Origin: Alkalihalobacillus sp. YIM B00296
GTDB taxonomy: Bacteria; Bacillota; Bacilli; Bacillales; Fictibacillaceae
Length of the DNA stretch: 56,039 nucleotides
Reading direction: 5' to 3'
Assembly (NCBI RefSeq): GCF_020179385.1
Contig: NZ_JAIBLJ010000023.1
Span: 246-56,284, forward strand
Part shown: positions 17,438-25,961 of the stretch, piece after piece
Layout of the letters: every line of letters begins with the position of its first letter
Position numbering within the stretch: the stretch's first letter is position 1
Notes under the pieces: model-generated
Seen by the model: the letters and a program-made list of their open reading frames with translations, nothing else
Told to the model about the DNA's origin: nothing
The model's database searches: none
Program-made: the position numbers and the translations under genes

Positions 17438-17461
17438 AATTGCTCTGAGGGTGTGAATGAA

Positions 17462-18172
17462 TTGGAAAAACATCGGATTTGTGCAGCATTTTCAGCTGCT
17501 TTTCCTTATACAACTCCTATTCTAGCCGGTTTTGTTTTTTTAGGGATAGCGTATGGAATCTATATGAACTCTTTAGGTTTTAGTGCAATTTACCCTATAT
17601 TAATGAGTCTCACAATATTTGCAGGTTCCATGGAATTTGTGGCTGCAAATTTGTTGCTTGGCAGCTTCCAGCCTATGAATGCATTGCTCCTAACTTTAAT
17701 GGTAAACGGGCGTCATTTGTTTTACGGGCTTTCCATGCTAGAAAAATATAAGAGATTAGGGAAGAAAAAACACTATTTGATTTTTGGACTATGTGATGAG
17801 TCTTATGCGATCAATAGTACAGTGAAAATTCCAGATCATGTAGACAAGGGATGGTTTATGGTATTTGTTACATTGCTAAACCATTTATATTGGGTACTTG
17901 GATCGGCCATTGGAGGGATTTTCGGTTCTATCATTCAGTTCAATACCGAGGGGATTGAATTTGTGATGACCGCACTTTTTGTTGTCATTTTTGTTGATCA
18001 ATGGATGAAAGAAAAAAAGCAAGAAATTGCAATCATTGGATTAGGCGTTTCCATATTCAGTTTAATCATTTTTGGAGGGCAGAATTTTATCCTTCCTTCC
18101 ATGGCAGGGATTTTAATTGTTTTGACTGTGCTTAAAAGACCGCTTGAGAAAAGAGGTGCCATTTCTGCATGA
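17462..18172 (+). CDS. azlC: AzlC-family branched-chain amino acid exporter, large subunit
   Basis: A 236-residue inner-membrane protein of the AzlC family, which pairs with AzlD to export branched-chain amino acids and analogues such as azaleucine. Family features include [22 protein letters not shown] near the start, [35 protein letters not shown] and [10 protein letters not shown]. The TTG at 17462 is chosen because GAGGGTG lies about 8 nt upstream; GTG at 17453 is an alternative. An upstream extension to 17372 would run into the dispersed repeat and is rejected. Overlaps azlD by 4 nt (ATGA), so the two are translationally coupled. Confidence 0.92.
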   Translation: MEKHRICAAFSAAFPYTTPILAGFVFLGIAYGIYMNSLGFSAIYPILMSLTIFAGSMEFVAANLLLGSFQPMNALLLTLMVNGRHLFYGLSMLEKYKRLGKKKHYLIFGLCDESYAINSTVKIPDHVDKGWFMVFVTLLNHLYWVLGSAIGGIFGSIIQFNTEGIEFVMTALFVVIFVDQWMKEKKQEIAIIGLGVSIFSLIIFGGQNFILPSMAGILIVLTVLKRPLEKRGAISA

Positions 18173-18501
18173 CAATGACGATCACTCAACAGCTTATCAC
18201 TATTATCATGATTGTTTTGGGAACAATGCTGACAAGGTTCTTTCCGTTTATCGTTTTCCCACCTAATAAAACAACTCCGAGGTATATCCAGTATCTTGGG
18301 GAAGTATTATCACTAGCAGCTTTAGCTCTTTTAGTAGTTTATTGTTTCAAAGATGTGGGTTTTCTTACCGGCAGCCATGGATTTCCTGAAATCATTTCTG
18401 TAGCTGTTGTCATTCTCCTTCATGTTTGGAAGGGAAAAATGCTGTTGTCGATAGCTGGTGGGACTCTTTTTTATATGCTGCTCGTCCAAAACATTTTTTA
18501 A
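18169..18501 (+). CDS. azlD: AzlD-family small subunit
   Basis: A 110-residue protein with four predicted transmembrane helices. The AzlD hallmark [14 protein letters not shown] and the [14 protein letters not shown] helix are present. It partners AzlC in branched-chain amino acid export and its start overlaps the azlC stop. A hairpin with a T-run at 18715-18742 may end the transcript. Confidence 0.92.
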   Translation: MTMTITQQLITIIMIVLGTMLTRFFPFIVFPPNKTTPRYIQYLGEVLSLAALALLVVYCFKDVGFLTGSHGFPEIISVAVVILLHVWKGKMLLSIAGGTLFYMLLVQNIF

Positions 18502-18792
18502 CGCCTTTATCTATTAAAAACTAATAAAGGACCAATGGGACTCATGTCAAAAGACTAACTTCGGCAACGGATCAAGAAGAACAACATGGAACCCACTGAG
18601 ACATCCAATCTGCCCTGAAAGATCTTTTGGCTGAAACGATCAAGAAATGTCAGAAGGTCAAGTTTGTACTGAATTAACGTGCCAGTTCTTTTAAGACCGA
18701 TAAGCGATTGCAACAAACACTTCCCTCTGGGCAAGTGTTTTTACTTAAAACTTATGTGGAACAGGGCACCTGATAGAGGAGCCCTGAAATAA
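18502..18792. other. Gene-free spacer after azlD
   Basis: No intact gene. It contains a terminator hairpin (18715-18742) and otherwise short broken frames whose origin I cannot identify. Confidence 0.4.
18715..18742 (+). terminator. Terminator downstream of azlCD
   Basis: AAACACTT and AAGTGTTT pair around a ten-base loop and a short T-run follows. Confidence 0.6.
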
Positions 18793-19344
18793 TTAGCATT
18801 GATATTCTTCTTTTAATAACCCCATCACGACGGTGTCATAATATTTCCCTTCTATATAGGCATCATTCCGTAAGCGCCCTTCTACCACAAAACCGCATTT
18901 TTCATAGGAACGAATAGCTTGTACATTTCCGCTCCATGTATCGAGCTGGATACGGTTAATATTCATTGTCTGAAACAAATAGTGTATCAGTGTCTTCATG
19001 GCATCCGTGCCAAAACCTTTACCCCAGTATTCTTTCACTCCAATTCCAATCCCTACAGTGCAACGCCTTGAGACACTGCTCAGTTCACGATAACCAATTA
19101 AACCAATATGCTTAGGATTATCGCCAAGGGTATAAATAGAAAATTCCCCCACCTCACGTTTGTCAAGTTTTTTTATTGCTTTGTCATAATCGTCTTCGAT
19201 TTTTTCCATAGGTACGTGACTGTGGCGAAAGAAACCAGCTCCAGCTTCCAACCTTGCTGTCTCTTCATCGTTCCGCCAATCATAAGTTCTTTTAAAGTCT
19301 TCTAGCGAAACAGGCCGCAGTTCCACTTTTAATCCTGTGATCAT
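18793..19344 (-). CDS. GNAT N-acetyltransferase (RimJ/RimL type)
   Basis: A 183-residue acetyl-CoA-dependent acetyltransferase. Motif A is visible as VGIGIGVKEYWGKGFGTDAM, and the RimJ/L C-terminal signature as NINRIQLDTWSGNVQAIRSY followed by EKCGFVVEGRLRNDAY. This subgroup acetylates protein N-termini, amino sugars, polyamines or antibiotics; the substrate here cannot be deduced. It is monocistronic. Confidence 0.9.
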   Translation of the reverse strand: MITGLKVELRPVSLEDFKRTYDWRNDEETARLEAGAGFFRHSHVPMEKIEDDYDKAIKKLDKREVGEFSIYTLGDNPKHIGLIGYRELSSVSRRCTVGIGIGVKEYWGKGFGTDAMKTLIHYLFQTMNINRIQLDTWSGNVQAIRSYEKCGFVVEGRLRNDAYIEGKYYDTVVMGLLKEEYQC

Positions 19345-19697
19345 AGGTGTGATCCCATCCTTTTAATTGTTTTTTACAATACGAATAACAGCGACAGATA
19401 AAATTATTAATACCCATAAGCGTCACACCTTTCTAATATCTGATATTAAGTTAATGATATAACCCTTTATATATTCTTTAAAAGTTCCTAATTACCTTCA
19501 TCGATTAAACTGTGTTTGATTCCTTTTAAAAAAGAGCTACATGGAGCCTGACAGGTCTATTTTTAGATCGGAATTCATAGCATAAGTCCCAGGCGAATCA
19601 TACAATATTCACAAGAAATAACAGAACTTGTCGAGTAGCGCCTGATTGTTGAATAGAATTCAGGCGGAAAATTAACTATTAATTCATTGTCATCCAG
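19345..19697. other. Intergenic stretch with one hairpin
   Basis: No gene seen. A hairpin (CGCCTGA...TCAGGCG, 19647-19671) lies just downstream of the methyltransferase gene, without a clear T-run. Confidence 0.4.
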
Positions 19698-20366
19698 TTA
19701 CTCTTTTACAACCCCTAGAACAAACCCATCATACCCTTTTGAACCAACAGTTTGAATGGCCGTCGAATCAATACGTGATTCTTCTGATAACAAATCAATA
19801 AATTGACGAATCCCCTGTACATTTGAGTCTTCAGTATCATCTTCAATCACTTTTCCATTACGTACTACGTTATCGGCAATGATAACTGTTCCAGGTTTTG
19901 AAAGTTCTAGTGCCCATTTAAAATAATTTGGGTTGTTTGGTTTATCTGCATCAATAAAGATGAGATCGAAGCTCGGGAATCCTTTCTTTTCCAGGGTTGG
20001 AAGAGTTTCAAGTGCTTGCCCTACAATGATGTCGATTTTATTCTCTAACCCTGCGTTTCTTACATTCTCATTAGCCACTTTTGCATGTTTTTTACTATAT
20101 TCAAGTGTTATAAGATGTCCTTCCTCTGGTAATGCACGTGCAAGCCAAACGCTGCTATAGCCGCCAAGAGTCCCAATTTCCAGGATATTCTTTACTCCTT
20201 TAAGCTTGGCAAGTAAGTAAAGTAACTTTCCCTGATTGGGTGACACATCAATAGCAGGCAAGCCAGCTTCTGCATTTGCTTTCAGTATAGAATCCATAAT
20301 CGGATCGGACTCTTGAAGTTTACTGCTAAAGTAAATATCTACATCATTCCATAAAGGTGTATTCAT
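19698..20366 (-). CDS. O-methyltransferase (class I, family 3)
   Basis: A 222-residue SAM-dependent O-methyltransferase of the catechol/caffeoyl-CoA OMT-like family (YrrM-like). The SAM motif is ILEIGTLGGYSSVWLA at residues ~61-76, and the metal-binding loop is LIFIDADKPNN with VIIADNVVRNGKV downstream. Such enzymes methylate catechol-type or other small hydroxylated compounds in the cytosol. The start at 20366 has AGGGAGGG. It has no operon partners, so the substrate is unknown. Confidence 0.9.
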   Translation of the reverse strand: MNTPLWNDVDIYFSSKLQESDPIMDSILKANAEAGLPAIDVSPNQGKLLYLLAKLKGVKNILEIGTLGGYSSVWLARALPEEGHLITLEYSKKHAKVANENVRNAGLENKIDIIVGQALETLPTLEKKGFPSFDLIFIDADKPNNPNYFKWALELSKPGTVIIADNVVRNGKVIEDDTEDSNVQGIRQFIDLLSEESRIDSTAIQTVGSKGYDGFVLGVVKE

Positions 20367-20527
20367 TGTGGTCCCTCCCTTTTTATTTGTAGCACATATT
20401 TCCTTTTTCCAATTATTCTATTATTCTAGTTATTGATTTGAGTACCTTTTAACCTTGTCAAAAAAGAGTCTTATCCTATTCTGGATATGCCCCCTTATCT
20501 GAATATTACTTACTTAACTCAAAACCA

Positions 20528-20647
20528 CTAATGCAGGAAAGTAATTATCAAAGCAACGATGATAAATACATATAGCGTATTTTTCACCGCATCCTTTTTT
20601 AGTTCCTTTTTCTCTCGATACAGTTTTTGAATTCTTTTTTATCATTC
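20528..20647 (-). pseudogene. Small membrane-anchored protein, frameshifted
   Basis: Directly after the 81-residue gene (TAATGAATG junction) an ATG at 20647 begins MNDKKEFKN and soon meets a stop, while the -1/+1 frame continues as QKLYREKKELKKDAVKNTLY and VFIIVALIITFLH, stop. The second part is a charged helix followed by a single C-terminal transmembrane segment, typical of a small membrane protein. The ancestral gene seems to have suffered a frameshift after about eight codons. Part of it is duplicated at 13151-13224. Confidence 0.5.
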
Positions 20648-20650
20648 ATT
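20581..20650 (-). repeat. 70-bp repeat, copy B
   Basis: Nearly identical to 13151-13224 over about 70 bp and in the same orientation. It covers the 5' part of the frameshifted small gene. Another short similar segment pair is 13072-13100 versus 20958-20989 (CCTTATTCCAGA...TTGCTGAAT). Confidence 0.6.
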
Positions 20651-20894
20651 AATGATTTCCTATTTTCTTTTCTGCCAAAGTCCAAATAAAGTAAATTAAA
20701 ATTGATATCCCAACAACTATCAATAATCCATTCATTAATAAATCTACATCTATATCATGAATCACTTGAACAGGTCCACCAGTTTCGTCTCTCCCATGAA
20801 TGTAGTATGTCAAACCATTATAACCAAGTGTAAAATAGGAGATGATAACACCCAATATAATCCCGCCCAATAAGGAAATTAGACCCTTTTTCAA
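20649..20894 (-). CDS. Small membrane protein, two transmembrane segments
   Basis: An 81-residue protein with a hydrophobic helix at residues ~4-24 and a second at ~54-73, separated by a polar loop (RDETGGPVQVIHDIDVD). It begins with TTG at 20894 behind GGGAGGCGGG, a strong site that supports a real gene. The following ORF is frameshifted, so this may be the surviving member of a small two-gene unit. Family not recognised. Confidence 0.65.
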   Translation of the reverse strand: MKKGLISLLGGIILGVIISYFTLGYNGLTYYIHGRDETGGPVQVIHDIDVDLLMNGLLIVVGISILIYFIWTLAEKKIGNH

Positions 20895-21141
20895 ATTCCC
20901 GCCTCCCTTACAATTTCTTTTTATTTTTTTACAAAATTTTATGTATTTGGTCCTCGGCCTTATTCCAGAAAACTGCCCGATTGCTGAATATCGATCATTA
21001 TTTATTCATATCAATTTTAACATATTTTTCTAGCGTCTTTCTTATTCACATACACATTCACATCCCTAAATAATATTTCTTACCCTGTGAATTGGGATGT
21101 GAATTTAGACCAGTTTTTCACTAAATCCTTTTACAAGAAAA

Positions 21142-21176
21142 ACGCAAGTGGTTTCGTAATGTGAAAACACTTGCGT
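21142..21176 (-). terminator. Terminator downstream of selO
   Basis: ACGCAAGTG and CACTTGCGT pair; reading on the minus strand the stem is followed by TTTTTCTT. Confidence 0.65.
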
Positions 21177-21197
21177 CTTATGTGAATGATACTGTGT

Positions 21198-21220
21198 GTA
21201 CTCCAAAACGGAACCCGTTA
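21198..21220 (+). repeat. Dispersed CCAAAACGGAACCC motif, copy 3
   Basis: The 14-nt core CCAAAACGGAACCC is identical to copies at 316 and 3441 and in the same orientation. It lies between the selO stop and its terminator. Confidence 0.55.
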
Positions 21221-21236
21221 GCCGCACTTTTTTATA

Positions 21237-22694
21237 TCATGTTCCACAATAGGTCACGTAAGGACGATCGGAATCTGGTGGAAGTGTGCAGTACTCTTCC
21301 TGATCAGGAGTGTGAGCGTAAGGGTTAGATAGCACATCCAACAACTTCTCCAACACGGAGTAGTCGTCTCGTTCTACGGCTGCTTCGAGTGCCTCCTCCA
21401 CCCGATGGTTCCGAGGAATCACCGCAGGATTGTTGTCCTGCATCAATTGTTGGGATTCTTCCCTCGATTCCTGCTGCTTGCCAAGCCGGTCCTGCCAGCG
21501 TTTATGCCACTGTGTAAACTCCTCTGCTTTAAAAAGATTCGCATCTTCCAGCTTATCAAACGTCAAAGCCCGGAATGTATTGGTAAAGTCAGCCTCATGC
21601 TCCTTCATCAATTTATGAAGGTCTCCAATAAGGGTTTCGTCTTCTGGCTCTTCGTTAAAGATGCCGAGTTTTGCTCTCATTCCCGACAGCCAAAAATCGC
21701 GATACAAGTCCCCAAACCTTGAAATCTCCTTCTCAGCGAGCTCAATCGCTTTCTCTTGATTGTCATGGATCAGAGGTATGAGCGTTTCTGCAAAACGTGC
21801 AAGGTTCCATGCGGTAATCGGTGGCTGGTTCGCGTACATGTAACGTCCCCGAACATCAATTGAACTGAACACCGTTTCGGGATCATAGGTATCCATGAAG
21901 GCACAAGGGCCATAATCGATGGTTTCACCACTGATCGTCACATTGTCGGTATTCATTACACCATGAATGAAACCGATTTGCTGCCATTTTGCAACCAATG
22001 AAGCCTGTCGCTTGATCACTTCCTGAAGCAACGAAAGATATTGGTTTCCATCTGCTTCAACCTCTGGGAAGTGGCGTTTCAGTGCGTAATCAGCGAGTTC
22101 CCGGAGCTCCTCTTCTGTACCCCAGTTAGCGATAAATTCAAAGGTACCGACGCGCAAATGGCTGGCTGCCACACGGGTCAAGATCGTACCAGGAAGTTCG
22201 GTTTCTCGAATGACAGGCTCGCCGGTTGTCACTACTGCCAGACTTCGTGTAGTAGGAATGCCAAGTGCATGCATCGCTTCACTGATGATATGTTCGCGCA
22301 GCATCGGTCCAAGAGCCGCTCGACCATCTCCACCACGAGAATACGGGGTTCGCCCAGAACCTTTCAGCTGGATGTCAAAGCGTTCACCATCAGGGGTGAT
22401 CTGTTCACCAACCAGCATCGCCCGACCATCCCCTAACATTGTAAAATGCCCGAATTGATGCCCTGCATAGGCCTGAGCAATGGGCTGTGAACCTTCGGGA
22501 GTATTGTTACCTGCAAAGACCGATACTCCTTCTTCTGATTGGAGAACCTCTGGGTCCAATCCTAATGATTTTGCAAGGGACTCATTTAAAATAACCAATT
22601 CCGGCGACTGTACAGGAGATGGATCGATTGTAGAAAAAAGCTTCTTCGGCAAACGTGCATAACTGTTGTCAAAGTTCCATCCAGTTTCCTTCAT
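21237..22694 (-). CDS. selO: Protein adenylyltransferase SelO (YdiU family)
   Basis: A 485-residue pseudokinase-fold enzyme that transfers AMP from ATP to Ser/Thr/Tyr of target proteins, linked to redox stress. Typical motifs are [60 protein letters not shown] (metal and catalytic Asp/Asn) and [17 protein letters not shown]. The protein ends in YVTYCGT, keeping the C-terminal Cys that corresponds to selenocysteine in eukaryotic SelO. Length is normal for Bacillus homologues. The start at 22694 has a GAGAGAT-like site; it is monocistronic. Confidence 0.93.
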   Translation of the reverse strand: MKETGWNFDNSYARLPKKLFSTIDPSPVQSPELVILNESLAKSLGLDPEVLQSEEGVSVFAGNNTPEGSQPIAQAYAGHQFGHFTMLGDGRAMLVGEQITPDGERFDIQLKGSGRTPYSRGGDGRAALGPMLREHIISEAMHALGIPTTRSLAVVTTGEPVIRETELPGTILTRVAASHLRVGTFEFIANWGTEEELRELADYALKRHFPEVEADGNQYLSLLQEVIKRQASLVAKWQQIGFIHGVMNTDNVTISGETIDYGPCAFMDTYDPETVFSSIDVRGRYMYANQPPITAWNLARFAETLIPLIHDNQEKAIELAEKEISRFGDLYRDFWLSGMRAKLGIFNEEPEDETLIGDLHKLMKEHEADFTNTFRALTFDKLEDANLFKAEEFTQWHKRWQDRLGKQQESREESQQLMQDNNPAVIPRNHRVEEALEAAVERDDYSVLEKLLDVLSNPYAHTPDQEEYCTLPPDSDRPYVTYCGT

Positions 22695-22807
22695 TTTATC
22701 TCTCCTTTCATTTTGTCTTATGTATCGTGATCCTTTTATGAAAAATCGTCTTTAGTGTTACCTTTACCGTTTTCATTTACTCTAACACATTCGAATTCAT
22801 CAAATAC

Positions 22808-22843
22808 AAAAACTGAGTCAAATTGGCTTCAACTCAGTTTTTT
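22808..22843 (-). terminator. Terminator of the ABC exporter operon
   Basis: AAAAACTGAGT and ACTCAGTTTTTT form an 11-bp stem a few bases after the permease stop codon. Confidence 0.75.
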
Positions 22844-22848
22844 CAAAT

Positions 22849-23940
22849 CTATTCCCACTTGAAGACATAGCTTGCGAGTACAAATCCTCCGATAAGCCAG
22901 GCACCTAGAATCAGCGTTTCTGTACCTAACTGCAGGATTGATGTACCGAGATTCATCGTTTCTCGTAATGCAGAGCTTAGATGTGCAATCGGAAGAATCT
23001 TGACGATCGGTTGGATCCAGTCTGGCATGTTGCTGATTGGGAAGAATACGCCCCCAAGGAACAGCATCGGAAAAGAAGCAAATCCTGCAATCGGACCAGC
23101 ACTTTCCGGGTTTTTTGCAATACCAGCAATAATGAATCCAATGGCCATAAAGGCAAGTGTTCCTAGAGCGATGAAAAAGATCAACGTAAGCCAAGAGCCG
23201 ACCACATTGATGTTAAAGATGAGGTCCGCAATCAATACGACAAGCAATGCTTGGGTTCCATTAAGGAGTAAGCGGGCTGTAATCTGGGCAGCAATAAAGG
23301 TGGACGCTTTCAATCTAGTCCCTTGCATTCGACGTAAAATGCCTCGTTCACGCCAGGCTGAAATTTGACCTGCAACTCCATTCATGTTGTTGTTCATAAT
23401 CATCATCGCAACGATCCCTGGTACGAGAAAATCAATATATCGGATATTAAGTGCCTCAATCCCGACCTTTTTGATGGTCACCAAAGGCTGATAATCAACG
23501 AGCTTTTTACTATATTGGTCAATAATTCCGTTCACAACCGTCAGTCCAAGCTCTGAGGCGGAAAGGTTCTTCTCATTGTAATAGACCGGAAGTGAGAAGG
23601 CTTGATTCTTATCCTTCAAACTTGCTTCATATCCTTTCGGGATTTCAATCAGAAGTTGGATATCCCCGTTTTCAACAGCTTCTTTCCCGGTTTCAATTTT
23701 TTTATAGGAAATGGTCTCGATGCCTTCGTTGTTGTCAAACAAGTTATTTAAGGTCTTGGATCCATCTGTTTGATCCAAATCAACGATTCCTGCCGTCAGG
23801 GAAAGTGCATTTCCACCACCGACAAATGATCCAAGGGCTAACATCAAAATGACCGGAAAGAGTAACGTGAAGAACAATACTTGCTTATTGCGAGCAAAAA
23901 TACGTAGTTGCGCCAATGTTAACTGCCAATATGCTCTCAT
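22849..23940 (-). CDS. ABC-2 type exporter permease
   Basis: A 363-residue ABC-2 membrane subunit: one N-terminal helix (LFPVILMLALGSFVGG), a ~130-residue extracytoplasmic domain, then five helices, with the ABC-2 signature region RERGILRRMQGTRLKASTFI and FASFPMLFLGGVFFPISNMP. It acts with the ATPase encoded just upstream, whose stop overlaps this start by 4 nt. Such pairs export drugs, lipids or antimicrobial peptides; the substrate is not known. Confidence 0.92.
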   Translation of the reverse strand: MRAYWQLTLAQLRIFARNKQVLFFTLLFPVILMLALGSFVGGGNALSLTAGIVDLDQTDGSKTLNNLFDNNEGIETISYKKIETGKEAVENGDIQLLIEIPKGYEASLKDKNQAFSLPVYYNEKNLSASELGLTVVNGIIDQYSKKLVDYQPLVTIKKVGIEALNIRYIDFLVPGIVAMMIMNNNMNGVAGQISAWRERGILRRMQGTRLKASTFIAAQITARLLLNGTQALLVVLIADLIFNINVVGSWLTLIFFIALGTLAFMAIGFIIAGIAKNPESAGPIAGFASFPMLFLGGVFFPISNMPDWIQPIVKILPIAHLSSALRETMNLGTSILQLGTETLILGAWLIGGFVLASYVFKWE

Positions 23941-24863
23941 GATTCTCTAAGACTCCTTCCTGTCATATGTATGAAGACATCCTCTAATGTCGCGGTACGG
24001 GTCTGTAAATCCTCAATGTTCAGATTATGTTCTGCCGAGATTTGGATCAGGGAGATTAACGCGAGCTGAAGGTCGTCCGTATAGAGCTGTACGAAGGTAT
24101 CTTTGATGGACACTTCTTCGACGCCATCCATCTCCATGAACCACGCTTGTTCAGGCGGATTGGTCAGACGGAATTCAACGGTGCTTGTCGACTGCAATTT
24201 TTTCACGAGATTGGTCGGCGTGTCGAGCGCGATCAGTTCTCCTTGATCCATAATCCCGATTCTGTCACAGAGCACATGGGCTTCATCCATATAATGCGTG
24301 GAGAGGATGACCGTTTTCCCCCGTTCCTTCAAACGTAGGACAATGTCCCATAACGTCCTTCTTGCCTGTGGATCGAGTCCAGTTGTAGGTTCATCGAGGA
24401 ACACGATGTTTGGATCATGGATCAGTGCTAAAGCAATCGCTAACCGTTGCTTTTGTCCACCAGAAAGGCTTTTGATCCTGTCGGTCCGTTTTTCCGCTAA
24501 AAGCATATCGCTGATCAATTGTGGGATGTCGATATGACTGGGGTAAAAACTCGCATATAAGTGTAAAATCTCTTCGACCTTCAATAATTCAAATAAGGAT
24601 GTGGACTGGAGCTGTACACCGATGACCCCTTTGACCTGATTCACTTGTTTTTGTACATCAAAGCCTGCCAGTGTTGCAGTACCTTCATCAGGCTTGCGGA
24701 GACCGACCAGCATTTCAATGGTTGTTGTCTTTCCAGCACCATTAGGTCCAAGCAGGCCGAATATTTCTCCTTTATGCACCTTAAACGACACTTCGTTCAC
24801 CGCGACGAAAGAGCCATAACGCTTCACAAGGCCTTTCACATCTACCATCGTTTCATTCTGCAT
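23937..24863 (-). CDS. ABC-2 type exporter ATP-binding protein
   Basis: A 308-residue ABC ATPase. Walker A is GLLGPNGAGKTTT at residues ~37-49, the signature is SLSGGQKQRLAIA, Walker B is NIVFLDEPTTGLD and the H-loop is VILSTHYMDEA. A C-terminal ~80-residue DUF4162-like domain (ENP-type drug exporter ATPase) follows. The start at 24863 (MQNETMVDVKGL) has GGGGGG upstream; a start 63 bp further up has no site. Forms a coupled pair with the permease and drives export by ATP hydrolysis at the inner face of the membrane. Confidence 0.93.
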   Translation of the reverse strand: MQNETMVDVKGLVKRYGSFVAVNEVSFKVHKGEIFGLLGPNGAGKTTTIEMLVGLRKPDEGTATLAGFDVQKQVNQVKGVIGVQLQSTSLFELLKVEEILHLYASFYPSHIDIPQLISDMLLAEKRTDRIKSLSGGQKQRLAIALALIHDPNIVFLDEPTTGLDPQARRTLWDIVLRLKERGKTVILSTHYMDEAHVLCDRIGIMDQGELIALDTPTNLVKKLQSTSTVEFRLTNPPEQAWFMEMDGVEEVSIKDTFVQLYTDDLQLALISLIQISAEHNLNIEDLQTRTATLEDVFIHMTGRSLRES

Positions 24864-24949
24864 GACGAACCCCCCTACACCTGCATGGATTTCATTTTTA
24901 TGTCGAAAAAAGAAACAGCCCTTCATGAGCTGTCAGGATGATATTTCCA

Positions 24950-25378
24950 TTATACGCGATGTAGGTCGGGGCGCCAATTCTTGACTGCCTTTTTGATTTC
25001 ATCTGGTGAAAGGTTTTCTGACCGTGCTTTTTCAACTAGATCCGGGTATTCTTCATCACTAGCAAATCGAAGCGCAATCACTTGATTATGCGAAATCTTG
25101 GTGTCTAATAGATTCCCAGTCAACCGGTAATAGCGGAAGTTTTCCTCGTCACGAATGATTCGATCCTGAAGCTTAAGTGCATACAATCTTAGCTTCATTG
25201 CCATCAAGATGATCGTGAGGACCGCCGATACGTTGATTAGGCTAAGCAGCATCTGACCCCCGATACTTTGGAAAAGGAAAATAAGCGCTAAAATAAGGGT
25301 TACGAGTGCGAGAAGGGCGATACCTTTATGGAACAAGGGATCAATCTTTCTATGATTTTGATAGTTTTGCTCTTCCAA
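24950..25378 (-). CDS. DUF6526-family membrane protein
   Basis: A 142-residue protein with two transmembrane helices (residues ~18-36 and ~44-60) followed by a ~80-residue cytosolic helical tail with LRLYALKLQDRIIRDEENFR. The opening QNYQNHRKIDPLFH and this motif match a widespread Bacillales family annotated DUF6526. Function unknown. Located just upstream of the ABC exporter genes, but an 87-bp gap separates them. Confidence 0.8.
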   Translation of the reverse strand: MEEQNYQNHRKIDPLFHKGIALLALVTLILALIFLFQSIGGQMLLSLINVSAVLTIILMAMKLRLYALKLQDRIIRDEENFRYYRLTGNLLDTKISHNQVIALRFASDEEYPDLVEKARSENLSPDEIKKAVKNWRPDLHRV

Positions 25379-25535
25379 TAATGATGACCTCCATCTTTTT
25401 TCTATTAACTATGCTTGTAACCTACCTAAAAAGTATATCGATGACCCGGTTCAATTAGAACAGAAAAGTTAAAACTCGTGTGAGCTGCACTTCCGTATTC
25501 GACCTGCAATGGCTATTGATTATTCTCCTTGGTTT

Positions 25536-25634
25536 GTGAGTTGTTAGGATAAATATAAAGTTGTTGAGATAATCTCCGAGTTGTCGGGATAATTTCAAAG
25601 TTGTAAGGTTTTCCCCTTTAGTTGTCGGGATAAC
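25536..25634 (+). repeat. Degenerate tandem repeat of ~20 nt units
   Basis: Five consecutive units are variants of GAGTTGTYGGGATAATTTCAA: GTTGTTAGGATAA, GTTGTTGAGATAA, GTTGTCGGGATAA, GTTGTAAGG and GTTGTCGGGATAA. They lie upstream of the DUF6526 gene (transcribed away). I have no function to assign. Confidence 0.65.
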
Positions 25635-25732
25635 GCTTTGCACCATAGGTCTTTATCCCGTTCAACATGTATTTTAGACGCTTTGATTCTATTTTCTTAG
25701 TCTATTCAGTCATTTTTACCTTTGTAAAGCAC

Positions 25733-25884
25733 AAAGAAAAGCACAAACGCCCTGATCAGCAACGAAGGTCAGTGGAAGCCCGACGAGGAGACTGTCGCCG
25801 CCGCGATCCAAGTGGTTGGGCGTTGGAGCTGGACATCACTTCACCGCGACCAAAATTTTTATGCTTTCTTATCCTTTAAAAAAC
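25733..25884 (+). repeat. Dispersed structured repeat, copy 2
   Basis: The shorter copy (about 150 nt) of the element at 17221-17437. AACGCCC near the left end pairs perfectly with GGGCGTT near the right end; in copy 1 the right arm is GGGCGGT. It ends with CCAAAATTTTTATGCTTTCTTATCC directly before a terminator hairpin. Confidence 0.7.
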
Positions 25885-25926
25885 GTTGGAAGGTACCTGG
25901 GCTTCTGCACCTTCCAACGTTTTTTG
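25878..25926 (-). terminator. Terminator of the DoxX-VOC-DHFR operon
   Basis: AAAAAACGTTGGAAGGT pairs with ACCTTCCAACGTTTTTT, a strong stem flanked by A and T runs on both sides, about 35 bp past the DHFR-like stop. Confidence 0.8.
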
Positions 25927-25961
25927 GAGTTGGTTTGACTATGACGACTCTGGATTCGTTT

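Larger units (their letters stand above)
20895..21236. other. Intergenic stretch with repeat motifs and the selO terminator
   Basis: Contains a CCTTATTCCAGA repeat piece (20958-20989), the selO terminator (21142-21176) and copy 3 of the CCAAAACGGAACCC motif (21198-21220). No gene is seen. Confidence 0.5.
25379..25961. other. Gene-free region with two repeat types and a terminator
   Basis: This 583-bp spacer holds an array of degenerate GTTGTCGGGATAA units (25536-25634), the second copy of the structured dispersed repeat (25733-25884) and the terminator of the DHFR-like gene (25878-25926). No gene is seen. Confidence 0.6.

Noticed and set aside
17372-17461. N-terminal extension of AzlC to an ATG at 17372
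   Set aside because: Lies within the dispersed repeat, shows no AzlC homology and lacks a ribosome binding site; the TTG at 17462 fits better.
22849-24863. Bacteriocin or lantibiotic exporter with a precursor peptide
   Set aside because: No small precursor ORF with leader and no modification enzyme lies near the ABC pair.
25536-25634. CRISPR array
   Set aside because: Units are adjacent and degenerate without spacers, and no cas genes are present.
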